Below, piece after piece: positions 23,760 to 36,605 of a stretch of DNA of 64,000 nt; position 1 is the first letter of the stretch; the number at the start of each line of letters is the position of its first letter. The translations under genes and the position numbers were made by a program. Source of the stretch: Paulownia fortunei (lineage: Eukaryota > Streptophyta > Magnoliopsida > Lamiales > Paulowniaceae); the NCBI GenBank assembly GCA_019321725.1, contig CM033115.1:20284673-20348672 (forward strand). The letters run 5' to 3'. Under the pieces are notes generated by a model, which saw nothing but the letters and a program-made list of their open reading frames with translations, was not told where the DNA came from and did no database searches.

Positions 23760-25383
23760 TTACTAAACATAAAAATACCTTTATTTGATAATTTTGCAGT
23801 TAAAGCATGGCTATGGCTTTTGGAATATTAGGTGGGTCAAAATATGCGTTTTCTTTTCTTTCTTTTTTCCGAATCAATATGCTGTTTTAATACCAACTGA
23901 TGTTATGAAAAATTATGAAATAAAGTTGGTACATACATGTTGTCCTTCACCTATATTTAACTCCCAACAATCTTATCATGAATGTTAAAAGAAAACGTTA
24001 TATTCATCAAATAATATAATAAGGTAGTCAAGGTCACACGTCTCCTAGTTAGAATTCAGAAGAAAATAGGTCCGAAACAGGGCACCGAGTTAAGGAACAA
24101 ACATTAGTAAGAATCAAATGGCATAGAATTGGGAGTCCATTTTTTTGGCCTTTTTGTATTGAGGTCAACAAAATCAAAATGTCAAATCACCTAACTAATT
24201 CTATTTCTTGTCACTGATTTCCTAACCATTTTCTTTTTATGGGAGTTGAGGTCTACCCTCCTAATAGTTCTTGATGAAATTAGATAAAAATGTACTCCAT
24301 TCGTATCCTATTTATACCTCTAATTTAATCTATACGAAAATTTTAAATTCACTCTGACTTTTTTGAATTAATTTGAACTGAACTTGATGGGCATTTCATA
24401 AATAATTAAAGATGGATAGTCGAAAAGATATGAAAATGAGCAAAGACAATAATGTCTCTATCCAATATGATACTTTGATTAGATGTCTGATTTACTAATC
24501 CGTTTGCTCGGGAAGAAATTATTTTTTAATTTTTGTTTGTGTCTTCGTGTTTTCACCATGGAGTGCAATTTTATTTTTTAATTGCCGTGGGATAATTAGG
24601 TTGGCCTTTTGATTTTCAAAATTGGAAACATAAAGATGAGAATAGAGTAAAGCTAATTATGTTTTAAAACTAATTAACAAAAAATTAATAATTATTAATC
24701 AATAGTTTATAATAACCAATTATCAAAATAGATTATAATACTTGGGAAGAGTAAGAAAAAAATGAAAGATGAAACAAGAAGACCATGTAAAAGCCAAAAC
24801 TTAATACCAATTTGTCCAAAATGCCATAATGTTGAGCATAAAGTAAAATAAGCGTACCTGTGTACCACTATTATCCTGTGCGATCGGGGGAGCAGGCGTA
24901 ACCGTCACTGTAATTGCAGATTTGTTCACCACTAACTTTTGTCATTTCTTGTTACAAAATAGATTTACTTCAATTACATTCCTCAAAACCAACCAAATCA
25001 AACCAGGGAAAAAAAGGGCTTCTAATAAAATTGGGCTTCATTAATTTTCAGAAACCCAAAAATTTGGATTATAATTTTGAGCAGCTTACGTGCATATGTT
25101 TAACAAACACGTAGTAGACATTATTAATCTTTGGCTCATATTTTTAGAAATGAGGTCTGAAATGAGTGCTTTTTTCAAAATCTAATTTTAAAAAAGAAAA
25201 TGAATATTCTAAATTAAGAATAAATGGAAAAATATAAAGAATTAAAGGGTCATAGGGTATGTATTTATACCAAAGACTAATAATATAAAAAAAACAGTAA
25301 TATGTACAGACAAATTTATTATGGTAGTAATAAAAAGCCAATCATTCACACACCCACCCCACCCCTCCCCTGGCCCTGCCGTC
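18993..25383. other. 6.4-kb AT-rich spacer with repeat relics
   Basis: No coding gene was recognised. About 19366-19600 looks like a degenerate MITE (ends ATTTGAATTTGCAAATTTG and CAAATCAAAATACAACC). Around 19830-20640 there are palindromic AT tracts and two GC-richer islands (19970-20100 and 20500-20620) that may be transposon pieces. An AT dinucleotide run lies at about 21022-21040, and another at 23733-23760. Open frames such as 23022-23549 on the minus strand lack family resemblance. Confidence 0.4.
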
Positions 25384-25390
25384 TATAAAA
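25384..25390 (+). promoter_or_regulatory. TATA box of the DUF4408 gene
   Basis: TATAAAA in the context GTCTATAAAAACGG, about 420 bp upstream of the start codon at 25804. The interval downstream is pyrimidine-rich (CT-rich tracts 25600-25730), typical of a plant 5' leader. Confidence 0.7.
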
Positions 25391-25803
25391 ACGGTGGTAC
25401 ACCATATGTACGCAGACTCTCTCCATTAGAAGACCCACTCCCACCCACAATCCGACCAAATTGCCAGACACTCTCACGCACTACACACACCCAACAAAGT
25501 GAGAAAAGAAAAAACCGTCATTCAATCTCTCAGAGACAGTCTCCTCGAGTTCCTTTTTGTTTCTATGTATATGGTCTGTGTGTATTCAAAATTCACATGC
25601 CTTTCCATTTCCAATCCCTTTCCTTTCTCTTTTAATTTCTCCCCGGCAATTTCCTTTCCCTCTGATTTTCCTCCCTCCTTTTACGTTCTGTTTCCTTTCT
25701 TGCAACCCCCTCCTCCTTCCGAACCTAAGAAACCCTAACCACTTTCTACTATATTACTTGCATCCACTTGTTGAAAGTTTGAGAAGCCATTTGAAATTTG
25801 AAT

Positions 25804-26574
25804 ATGGAATCGCAAATGTTTGACAACGTGAAGTTTGAGAAGGAAAAGGCTATCGCGAGGTTCAACCGCTTTCGCAGAATCGTCAAGTTATGGCAATTTT
25901 TCGAAGTTTTGGTGGTTTTTGGGCTGATTTCGTGGTCCTCGGCGCGTGTTCCAGCGGTTTTGAAAATATCAGGCGGGTATTTTGATGAGTTTTCCACTTA
26001 TCTCTTCAACCACCACGTCGTATTTCTCATCGGTAACGCCATCATCGTCTTGTTGTTCATGCTTTGCCGCCAAAACGACGTAAATCACTCTGGCGCCGGC
26101 GATTTCTATGATGATTACGTGAAATATAGCGAGGCGGCTCATCAACGGGAGCCTACTCTGCCTCCGATACCGGATACGGAAGACGCGCCGGCTGCGGAAT
26201 CCGGCAGCGGCGATGGTGAGAAGCAAATTGTGGTGCGCAAGGAAGAGATTAAGGCTATTTCGCAATGCGATGACGTGGCGGCGGCGATAGAGAAGGCGAC
26301 GAAGCAAATAAATAGGTTTCAGAGGACACAATCAGAGAAACTGAAGCGAGAGATTGCGGTGCGGCCACGGCCGGAGCTTCGAAGATCTGAGACGGATAAT
26401 TGCCGGAAAACAGCGAGTTCCGAGTCGTCAGACGTGGCGGAGATCGAGACTCTGAGCAGCGAAGAGTTCCGGCGAAGAGTTGATGCCTTCATTGATAAAC
26501 ACTGGATCAGAAGGACAACCAAACGAAATCAGTTTGAAGAATATGAGAATTATCAATTACTGAAAATGGCGTGA
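25804..26574 (+). CDS. DUF4408/DUF761 membrane protein (PAMP-induced A70-like)
   Basis: A single-exon gene of 256 aa. The N-terminus (MESQMFDNVKFEKEKAIARF...) is basic and amphipathic, followed by two hydrophobic segments at about residues 30-46 and 72-88. This is the layout of the plant DUF4408 domain. The middle is acidic and Pro/Ala-rich, then Arg/Ser-rich. The C-terminus has the short motif EEFRRRVDAFIDKHW (about residues 220-236), resembling the DUF761 tail. Proteins with this pair of domains include the Arabidopsis PAMP-induced protein A70; their biochemical role is unknown. GC content is clearly above that of the flanking spacer, and no intron is needed. A start two codons further upstream is not an ATG, so 25804 is chosen. 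The gene is confident; the family call is moderately so. Confidence 0.82.
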   Translation: MESQMFDNVKFEKEKAIARFNRFRRIVKLWQFFEVLVVFGLISWSSARVPAVLKISGGYFDEFSTYLFNHHVVFLIGNAIIVLLFMLCRQNDVNHSGAGDFYDDYVKYSEAAHQREPTLPPIPDTEDAPAAESGSGDGEKQIVVRKEEIKAISQCDDVAAAIEKATKQINRFQRTQSEKLKREIAVRPRPELRRSETDNCRKTASSESSDVAEIETLSSEEFRRRVDAFIDKHWIRRTTKRNQFEEYENYQLLKMA

Positions 26575-29500
26575 TTGCAGTAAGAAAATGTGAAATCCAG
26601 GGTTAAATTTCTGTGCAAATGTTTAGTTGCCACGGAATATTGTTCAAAATACAGGGCTGAATTAATTGTGTAGTTCTCTGTTTCTCTGGAATTAGAAGGC
26701 CAAATTAACTCTTTATTTTTCAAAGTTGTTATCTTTATAGTATTTGATTATTTCTTTTTTGACATGCCTGTGTTGGGAATTTAAGAATTCAATTCAATTA
26801 TGAGGAATTTACTTTGGTAGAAGTTGAGATAAATTAAATACTTACTCAAGAGAATGAGATTTCAATTTTCAGCTGAAGTAGGTCCTGGATTTAGTGGAGA
26901 ATTTGGACTTTTTCCCTCTATTGATGTTAATTCTCTTTTTTTGTTTTCACTATATTTGCATTTTGAATGTTAGTGAAAAAAATTAATTCAAATGATGTAA
27001 TTTTGTGGTCTATTTTTTTAGATATTTTGCTGTGCTATGTCTTCTTCTCACTGAAATCGAAGATTCGAACATATTATGGTTTTACTTGTGGAAGGAGAAG
27101 ATATGGTTGTAAGTAATGAGGTTTACGACATTCTATGTTTGTTTTTTTTATTTTTTATTTGGAGTATTTTAAGGAAAATATTTTGAAGAAATGTATTTTA
27201 GGAAAATACATTGAGAAATTCATAGAATAATTGGTTTTATTTTTAGAAATGATTGATTTGGGGTATTTTTGGAAGTAGTTGTGCTTGATTTTATTTTTGG
27301 GAGATATATTTTCTATTGTAGATTTATGTTTGGTAGGATTTTGTTTATTGATGTAATTATTTGATTGCGAATTAAAATATATGTGAATATATATAAGAAT
27401 TGAAATGTATGTATATATGTATATTAATGAGTAGGATATTCTGGAAAAAGAGGAAATGTATTTTGGAGGGGAAAATGTATTAAATGTAAATGTTTGGCTT
27501 TATTTCTAAGATAATAACACATTATGGAAGAATTAGGTATTTTCATATGCTACATTAAGATCATTAGTTTGTGCATTTCTTGTCTTGTATTATGTTAGAG
27601 AAATCGATACACAAAGATAATTAAATTCGATATATGTTATAAACTATTTTCCTTATTTGGATCTCTAACCATAGTTAAGAGCTCGGTTTACTTCCTTTCT
27701 ATGACTGTTTCAATGTTGGATACGTAATGGTATCATTTCAAACTGTAAATTTTTTACATCGATTTTTTTGACAATTAATATGTTGTTACTAAAATTTCAA
27801 ATCATAAAATCTAATACGTTGTTTAAAATTATTTAAACATTTTATACATAAAGTAACTATATTGTTTATTATTGTATTTAGAAATTTGTTAAGAGAACAG
27901 AACAAGTGTACCATTGTGGGGTTTTCTTGGAATTTTCTTTATCGTTTATTGTTGGTGAAAGAGCTTAATAATATCACCATCCCCACAGTTCGTGCGAGAA
28001 TGAAATCATTGATCATCCCCTAAATTACCATCTAATCCCCTTAACTAACGGCCATCAATCAACCATCCATTTGCTGCCTCTTTTTTACAAGAGGACCATC
28101 AGCATTATTATGGTTTTGATTGCATATTTATTATATCTTTGTCCTCACTGTTAAGTTTGGTACTAACAACTTCATAATTGATTGTGCCATTTTAAATTAT
28201 TTAGATTATGACTCAAATTCTTACTTAGTTTTAGGACATATAATTTGACCTCAAATTTGTCATTCCAACTTTGCTTTTGCTTTTTAGTGTTGCTTAATAA
28301 GAAATTTACAATGTAAAACTACGGAGATAGTTAGTAGGGATGTAAATGAATCGAGTTGAAATATTGCTGTTTAAATTTGTTTGATTTTTTTTTCGAATGT
28401 TTGAGTTTGGTTTAATAGTTAATCGAGTCGAGTTTGGATGAATTTTAATTAAGTCGTACATGAATTGAGATCGAGTAATTTGATCTTTTTTATACATAAT
28501 TCTTTATTTTTTTAACTACTCGAGTCTAGTTTAAACCGGCCTTTCTTGAACGAAACAATATGTTCAAACTTAGTTTGTAAAATTAATGAATCATACTCAA
28601 ATAAATTTTTAACAACTAATCAATAATTAATTATCAAGTAACTTAATTTATTTTTCAAATTCTTGCAATATAAATAATTTTAGGAAGTTTGTAGATTGGA
28701 TAAAGCCAACAACTTCATTGGTTGGTTCCAATATTACACAAAATTAAAATGCAATCTAACACACACAATGTTGTAAACAATTGTACGGATAAAAGATGTT
28801 CTCTAATCTCTCAGCAACAAAAATGATTGATGTTTTATATATATTTTAATGGTTACAACCAATAGTAGGTGTATGGACTTCAAATCCAAAGTACAGAAGA
28901 CACAAAAAATAAAACATAAAATTAATAAAAGTAGAAATGGAAGTGCCATTAAACTATAGGACCTTTACTTCTTTTGCATCAAAACTTCACTCATTTGGAT
29001 AAGTGCATGCTGCGAGATTATTGTTGTCGTTTTTTTCTTTTAAAGCGACCAAATAAATTCACTTATGATGTTAATGATTAATAATAAAATAATAATTAAC
29101 TATTATAAAAATAAATAAATGCCCACTTTTGATATGAGTTAATTTAAAAAATTTAGAGTATTAAATTTTAATTTTACCATCTAAATTAGGCCTCAAGCCC
29201 TAAACAACCATTAAGATGCCTAAAGAATAATATATATTTCAGGTGCTACCAAACCAATTCAATCTTGTAATATATTATTTAATAATATCATGAGTAAACC
29301 ATATTCCAAAAACAAAAGACTTTATCTTGTAAATTATTGGCTTCTTAAATTTTTGTTATAATTTTGCAACAAAAAGTAGAATATAAAATCAATGCCGGGT
29401 AGGAATATGTCTGTTTTGTTAAGATCAACTAAAATGAGTTGAGTACATAAATGAGTCAGTTTTGGCCCTGATGGATAATAAACCATAAAAATATTACATT

Positions 29501-32500
29501 GATAATAAAATGAAATAATATTTCATTTGAAGTGAAAAAATATTTTTTATAGTGTTTTTCTTGATCTCCAACTAGAAATTTAATATGTAAAAGAACAAGA
29601 ATCTAATGTTCTTTTGATTTAATTTAAACCTCTTAAAAGGTTATAAAAAAGATAGAAAAATGGAGTGGAAGATCTATAGGAGGACCTGGCCAATTGTTCC
29701 TAAAGATTGAATTTAGGCAAAAACTACATGAAAAAGAGGAAATCAATGGGCCCTTTTTTTTTTTTTTTTTTTTTTTTTAAAGACAAAAATTTTGTTAAAG
29801 CAATGAACATTTTAGTAGGCCATGATATTGTTAGCCACTCAATTAGTGGTGCAACCATTACTGTCTTTTGAAGGCATATATGTCTGATAATCTAAAGTCA
29901 ACATCAGAGGGGAATTAAAGAATATTGGAGTGGTGAGGAAAGAAATTTAAGCCATACAGACCATTGCTACCTAAAATGCAACAATTTAAACCATTGTTTT
30001 TGTGAACTTTGCCAACCACCGAGTCTTCTTCATGTCAAAGCATTTAGAATGCTTTATTGTGCTCAAAGCATATAATTATCAATTTTATTGTTGGTGGAAT
30101 TGTACAAGTCCTTTTTCCTACTAGTATGACAATTTATTTAACAATAATTAATCAAAAGAATAAGAAACGTGATTAAGTTGTTAGAAATTGTATTTATCTC
30201 GTATCATTAATTTATTGAGCTGTTTTTGTGAATATATGTGACTTGCATCTCTCCTTGCACTGATTTTAGTGGATGAGTTATATCCAAACTCATTTATCGT
30301 GATATCAGAGCACCAGATTTGCAGATGATGATAGGTTTGGATCTCGGCCCCTCGACCTATTTGTACAACATGTTAGGCGTGAGGGGACGTCTCAAACTTT
30401 TGGGGTAACTTCTATCCAAATTCATTTATCATAAACACATTTGTATTTGTCCCACATTATTAATTTGTTGGGCTAATATTGTGTATATATGTAAATTAAT
30501 TACTTTCTTCTCTTAAGTTCATTTTTAAGGATGAGTTTTAATCGAATCTCATTTATCATAGGTAAGTCTTCTCGACTATTCTTGTAGTTTAGCTTTGACT
30601 TCTCACAAGAACGACACTCTTTCAAAGTACTTATAATTTGTTAATTACAAATAAAATGTCTCTCTCTCCCACGTATAGTTTGTTGCATTACAATTTTCAC
30701 AACCTACTTGGTAATTTGTTCTTTTCATTTTTATAGGAAGAAGGAAAACGACCCTTATGACCTTCTAATAGTTCTTTGGCCCTATCCTTTGCCCATTCAG
30801 TTTAGTAGTTTTCCATTGTTGAGTTATGTGTTGCTCTTCGCATGCTAAATTCAAGACAACTATGAAAACAAACACAGGACAAGTATTAACATAAAAAGAA
30901 CATTTTATGTTTTTTTCTCTTCTCATCCTTCTTAGCAAGTTCTATAGTAAGGAAAATTACTAAATCCAAAAAAAAAAAAAAAAAATAATTCAGTGGATGA
31001 TTAATTATAAATACCCACCCATCATCTATACATAATAATATGTAATAAAGATATCCGTTTATTTAATAAAGTTGAAGTCTTAAGAAGAATAAACATACCA
31101 ATACACAAATATGAAATTCAATCTTTAGATTAACTAGACATGAAATCTCAATATTTACCACTTAAGTCAAATTTCCCTTTTAATTAAGAATAATCTTTTA
31201 ACAAGTAGATAATGGGGAATGAGGGAAATTTTCACTTTTTCCTGTAATGGCCAATACATTTGAACTACTCTCCTACATAATTTATGGTGGACAAAATCAG
31301 AATGTCCAATTAATTAGGGACATTGAGTTGGTCAACTCCCAAAATTGCAAATGGGGAAATATTGCAAGAGAAAGTTGAGGAGGATGGTAAGGAAAATGAA
31401 AGAAACTTTATTACAAGAATTTAAAAGTTTGGAAATTCCCTAATGTCACTATATTTATGTCACACAACGCACGATATTTATCAACTAACTGAATAGGCAT
31501 CACTAAAAAAATAAATAAAATTAAAAAAAGGTGGGTTTCGCATCAAAGAAGTATATGCCAAAGAGTAAAGTCATTTAAATAATTGTAACAAGAAAAGACT
31601 ATTATATATTTCAAATTCGACTGAAGGACATTATTATTTCAACAGCCTATAGTTTAGAGGTTTTGATCTTTTATGCATCATTTATTTATTTATTTCTTCT
31701 TTTAATAAATCAGTTGTACCATTACATCACATCACGAATATCAATCGTATTAAATATAGTAATTTATCAAATAATTTTTAAAATTTATTAACAATTTATA
31801 ATCAATTAATAATTGCTATCAAAATAGATAAAGACTCGTACACCTGCGGGATATGAACCTAAAACCTTATAGTTTTGGGTAGGGCGGAGAACCAAACTAA
31901 TTTATTCAATTTTTGATTTTAAATTTATTGATAAAAGTTCATTTGAGGTCAAATCAAATTTAAACACTTTTTTTTTTCATTTGAAAAAATTTGAAATTCA
32001 ACTTGAAAATTCAACTAAATTAATTTAAAATAATAAAAATGTATAAAAAAAAATCAGGCTACTTGCTCGATGTGTTTTTAACTTAATTATTCGTCTAATA
32101 ATTAAAGTAAGTTCAAATACAATTTTAAATTTAATAAAAAAAAATTCAATTCAAATTTGAACACTTTTTTATCCAATTGAATTCATTTACATTCATAAAT
32201 CATAATTTTGAAGACTCAACTTTTATCATTTGAATTAGACCACGTTGTGCCATTAGGCACCTATGTCCTATGTGACTAAAGATCAATTCCTATGTTTTCA
32301 TTTTAACTTTAAAATAAAGCTTTTTTTAGAGGAAATTAAAAGTTTAGAATCTGGTAAATTTTATTTATACAAAAAATAGTGCTCACTTTTTCATCGCTTT
32401 TGAATAAATTGTTATACATCTTTTATTGTTATAGCATTATTATAATTGTTGTTGCTATTATTATTACTTATGTTGAGTTGTTTGTCTTTACTACCACCGC

Positions 32501-33909
32501 AACGTGAAATGATAATTAATTCATTTATGTAGAGGGAGGTGAATTTTAATGTGAAGGCCCTTTACAAATTAATGAAAGTGTTAACCACACTTCATTTAAT
32601 TGAGCCCCAAATTGTATTAGTTCAAAAAAGTGTACAAATTTTTGAAAATTGCTGGAAGCTGTAACGCATATTTTGACATTGATTGCAATCATAGGGATTT
32701 CTGGTTTTTGTAATAATTTTCGTCGATTTATTATGAAAAATTATTTATGTGGTAGATAACTTGTGCCTAAAAAAAGAATAACTTGTGATTGGAACAAATT
32801 AAATGTCAATTATCACTTTGAAACATCACAGCCGTCGATGTACATTAACGGGATTTCCGTCGGAGGTAAGATTTTATATGAATAATTATGATTGTTTTAA
32901 ATTACTATTTTACTTTTGATATATTTATAGGTCGAAAATCATGACCTTAATTCCTCACCCTTTAAGAGGTATTTTTTTAAAAAAATTAAAAAATAAAAAA
33001 TAATAATTAAGTAGTTTTGTTAACGTTGATTTGATCCAAAACTGATTGCATATCCATCTACCCAAATTCAAATGTGGATCCTCAACTTCTTGACAAATTA
33101 TGATACAAGAAAAGTCTGAGAACCCGAATTCAGATAAATTTTCAGTGATAGTACTATAAACAATTGATCAATGTTCAATATTTATATTTAAAACATCTTA
33201 TCTCAGTCCAAAATTGAATCTAGCTGGTGTCATTACCAATCAACTTAACTATTTTAAGTAATATTAAACAATTTAAATATTTCTTTGAAAATAATTTAAT
33301 AATATCAACAGCATAACTATGATCTAAAAGTTTTATAATTCTATAATTTTCAAAAAGATATAATAAATAGACAAAAAAGATTAGATAGTTTGACAAATTG
33401 ACTTCGGTGTTATAGCAAACTGGACATTTCAACATGGAAACAGATAACTACAATTTTTTCTCAAATCTAAAAGAAATAAATTACATGGGCTTTATTTTCT
33501 TTATTGATGGGCCGATATGGATGGACTTAATTGTTTAATATTAAAAGATTATTGTAACGAGAGCAGGAATTTTTTACTTTAAAAGGTCTTTATTGTATTA
33601 TTTCGGGTTATATATATATTTTACTAATAAAATTTTACGACAATCATTGCTTATATAAAAATCAAATTTCCTTTTTAGAAGTGAAAAATACAAAAAAAAA
33701 AAAAAAAAAAAAATCTTACCAAAAGAAAATTACATAAATTCAGAAAATCAAGATAAGTTGCAAACCAGAAACAGTGACAACGAGTACAATCAAATTGTGA
33801 ACACAATACAAAAAAAAAAAAAAAAAGGTACTCCCTCGAAAGTGTTTGCACTTTAAAAAAATTGGATCCAATCCCAATTTTGCAAAAACTATACTCAAAT
33901 CTTATTTGT
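26575..33909. other. 7.3-kb AT-rich spacer
   Basis: The first 150 bases or so are the 3' UTR of the DUF4408 gene. The rest is AT-rich with no recognisable coding exon. A degenerate repeat with GAGTCGAGTTT-like phrases lies at about 28330-28560. A TRIM-like element is at 30178-30560 (separate entry). A T run of about 28 is at 29753-29778 and A runs are at about 30969-30985, 33693-33712 and 33811-33826. Confidence 0.45.
30178..30560 (+). mobile_element. TRIM-like miniature LTR retrotransposon relic
   Basis: Two diverged direct copies lie about 250 bp apart. One starts near 30187 (ATTTATCTCGTATCATTAAT), the other near 30443 (ATTTGTCCCACATTATTAAT), and both end near a shared CATTTATC phrase at about 30291 and 30552. 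Directly after the first copy, GTGATATCAGAGCACC (30299-30314) resembles the initiator-Met tRNA primer binding site TGGTATCAGAGC with one mismatch. A purine-rich stretch GGCGTGAGGGGA (30376-30387) fits a polypurine tract. The internal part is only about 80-100 bp, so nothing is encoded. The exact ends are uncertain. Confidence 0.55.
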
Positions 33910-36345
33910 TTAATCTTTCCTAGTCAAAGAAATGACCAAATTAATGTTCTTTGCTCTAGTTTTGGAAAAATAGTCATCAACCAGCTTTCCATACCTTGTA
34001 AACAATTCATCCATGATTCCTCTTCCAAAATGGTACTCCAGCATTGGCTCAACCACTGCCCTAATGGTCTTAGCCACTTGCTGACCCCTTGATAACTTTT
34101 GGAGTTCATAATCGTGTTTGTCACGTGCGTTTCCTACGTCCCAGTCAATCTCGAATGCCTCTAGATGATTGATTAGGAATGAACCCTCTTCTTGTATTAC
34201 TTTTCTCACTTCCTCACCAGATGGAGCATAGTAGGGGGCATTCAAAGAGTCAATTTCCTCCTCTTCAACAAGACCCTGTAAAGTTCGTAGACTTAGCAGA
34301 AGAAAATGTGAACAATATTATGATTATGCGCTTGATAATTTTCCTTAAAATTATTATTTTAATTAAAATAGTAATATGATTATACTAATTTTCTATCATT
34401 ACTTTTTAGAGTATAAATATAAAAATACATAAAACTTTTATTTGAGACATTTAAAACTCTGCAAAACTCATTACTTTGGACAGAGGTACATATATGTATA
34501 TATACACATAACTCCTATGTTGAAATCGTGGGTGTGGATTATATTTCATTTCATCAACAACTACTATGTATACTTCGTCAACATATATAAAATAAAATAC
34601 GAAATGAAATATCATTCTACAAACTTGAAATTGGAAATCTTGAAGACTTAAACCACAGAGGAAGAGGTGATATTATTACCTGAGGGACCATGCTCATGAG
34701 GGCTTGAGCGAGGAGCTCCCACTGATGGCAGCCCACTTCAGCAGAGGCATCCGGTGAGCTCCGGCCCATGAATGATAACAGCATTCCGCCACCAGCCACC
34801 GTCTCGTCGGCCCGCGATCTCAGGAAATCGAAGAAATCTTTCTGAAACTGGAAGAGGTACGCCTTCAGAACGCAATCTGGGCTTGTCTTTGATATGTAAA
34901 TCTTTCCTTTGTTCAGATGTTTGCCTGTGTTCTTGTCCAGGGCCGGGGGGACCTGCACTTCATTTTTCACCCATCTTTTTTGGCTTAGCACCTTAGCAAG
35001 TGCAATGTGTGTGTGTACACCAAACCGTAATGTCATTTTAACAAATTAATTAAGCTCAAATATTTTTTTTTCTAAAAAAAAATTATTTTGGTTCCCTCCT
35101 AATTCTTTTAGGTGAAGTTGGTATTTTAATAATTGATTAAACCGCTCTTAGTTTAAAAGAGTCCATTATCACATGTTAATTTGAATACCACAATTTTCAA
35201 ACGTATTGCTTTGGCATATAGCAATTTCATTTTGAAGTTTATTTGTGTTTGACGCATTGAAAAGACATCAAATGCCTTTAATCATATCATTGTTGAAAAA
35301 ACTAAAATGGAAACTTTTTTTTTTTGTTTTTTTTTTTTAAGTGTTGGGAAGCTAACTTAAGAAACAATAGTCAATATTAAGCATAAATGAAGAAATTTAA
35401 AGAAAATTGATTTTAGTAAATTTCCACCATTAAAATAAAACTACATTTAAATTTGTTAAAAAATGTCTCTAAATTACTTTCAAAATTCATTAATGACAGC
35501 TAAATTTTAGATGTTTTTCAGAGGATTAACAAAAACGTATCAAAACCCATAATCATCATTTGTTTATCTATATAACATGCATGCAGCCACACATTTTAAT
35601 ACATACATTAGTACATGCAAAGAATATTATGCTTGTCCAATGCCTGTTCCTGTTCCCTTTCGCTTGTGTACTTTTAGCATGGTTCTAGGATATCATGGCC
35701 ACTGATTTTCGGACTTTAAATGTACGTTCTACGTAATTAATGATCGTGATGTTTCAAAATTCACGAATTCAAGAAGACAACAAATAACTTCAGAAGAACA
35801 CCCTTTGGGACCATCATGAAGTTAACTTCAGATCCTTTTATCCATCTTTCAAAGAAAGTTATACCATACATGGTACTAACCTGAGAGAGCCAATGGAGAC
35901 TGGAAGAAGAGTGAACAAAATGCAGGCTGCTTTTAGGAAACAACCTGCCATAAAAAGAGCCAGCCACACCATGTATAAAGCATCCCTCCAACCCAATGCC
36001 TTTCTCCTTCTTGAGGTTGCTGTAAAACTCAGGCAACGACACGAATATGCTGTTGAAATCATTCCCTGGAAGATCGTTCAACGAAATCCTCAGTTCTGGT
36101 AATCTTCTGCCCATCTGATAACTTGCTTCATAGACTGTATTTACAATCTTTGAGATGACCATCAAAGTGTTGGGCCCTGATGAACAGCCTAGATCAGCTA
36201 TCCCCATGCTTTGTGGGAGAGTCTTGTGTAAAGACTCTGCCACTGCTTCCTCCATTATTGAACTTGCAACTGTTATTATTTGCTTCTGCAAAAAGTTGAT
36301 TGAATTAGTTGGAAATCTTGTTGAATTTGCAACTAATATTGCAAG

Positions 36346-36380
<35 letters not shown>

Positions 36381-36497
36381 GTGTGTGTGTGTGTGTGTGG
36401 AGGTGATTTTCTGTCAGCCTACCTGGACGGTGGAATTCTTGGCATAGCTGCTTTCCCCTTCTCCTTTGTTCATGTGAAGAATTTGCATGATTTCCAT
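33910..36497 (-). CDS. JMT: SABATH carboxyl methyltransferase, jasmonate O-methyltransferase-like
   Basis: Four minus-strand exons, 36497-36423, 36285-35881, 34952-34680 and 34275-33910, give 372 aa with all phases 0. SABATH enzymes transfer a methyl group from SAM to a carboxylate. The SAM site [10 protein letters not shown] is at about residues 56-65, with Tyr18 and Gln25 in [10 protein letters not shown] and the Asp of LNDLPGNDF. The substrate-carboxylate pair His156-Trp157 is in [10 protein letters not shown]. The start [12 protein letters not shown], the phrases [21 protein letters not shown] and NAPYYA, and the end region [11 protein letters not shown] with MDELFTRY are closest to jasmonate methyltransferase in my recollection. 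Salicylate or benzoate specificity cannot be excluded from sequence alone. Exon 3 could begin upstream at another AG (about 34998), but only the acceptor at 34953-34954 gives the family sequence SQ-VPPALD. The cytosolic product would be methyl jasmonate, a volatile defence signal. Confidence 0.85.
36349..36398. repeat. (AT)14-(GT)9 compound microsatellite in JMT intron 1
   Basis: AT repeats occupy 36349-36376 and GT repeats 36381-36398. The block ends about 24 bp from the first-exon donor on the minus strand, inside a 137-bp intron, so its length changes would alter a large share of that intron. Confidence 0.95.
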
Positions 36498-36597
36498 CTC
36501 ACAAACACACACGCACACAGTCCAAGTGACTATATATACTCTCAAGCCGAAAATAATACCAAAAGTTTTGCCTAAGTTGGGTGCTGCTTCAGATAAG

Positions 36598-36605
36598 TAT
36601 TTATA
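36598..36605 (-). promoter_or_regulatory. TATA box of the JMT-like gene
   Basis: TATAAATA on the minus strand lies about 100 bp upstream of the ATG at 36497, which would give a leader of about 70 nt. A second TATA-like run (TATATATAG, near 36530) is too near the ATG to be the main one. Confidence 0.65.

Noticed and set aside
31840..31900. Possible tRNA-like stretch (GCGGGATATGAACCTAAAACC)
   Set aside because: No cloverleaf with matching A and B boxes could be formed on either strand.
34953..35036. Upstream extension of JMT exon 3 (open frame beginning near 35036)
   Set aside because: Open but the extra residues do not match SABATH proteins, whereas the acceptor next to 34952 restores the family sequence exactly.
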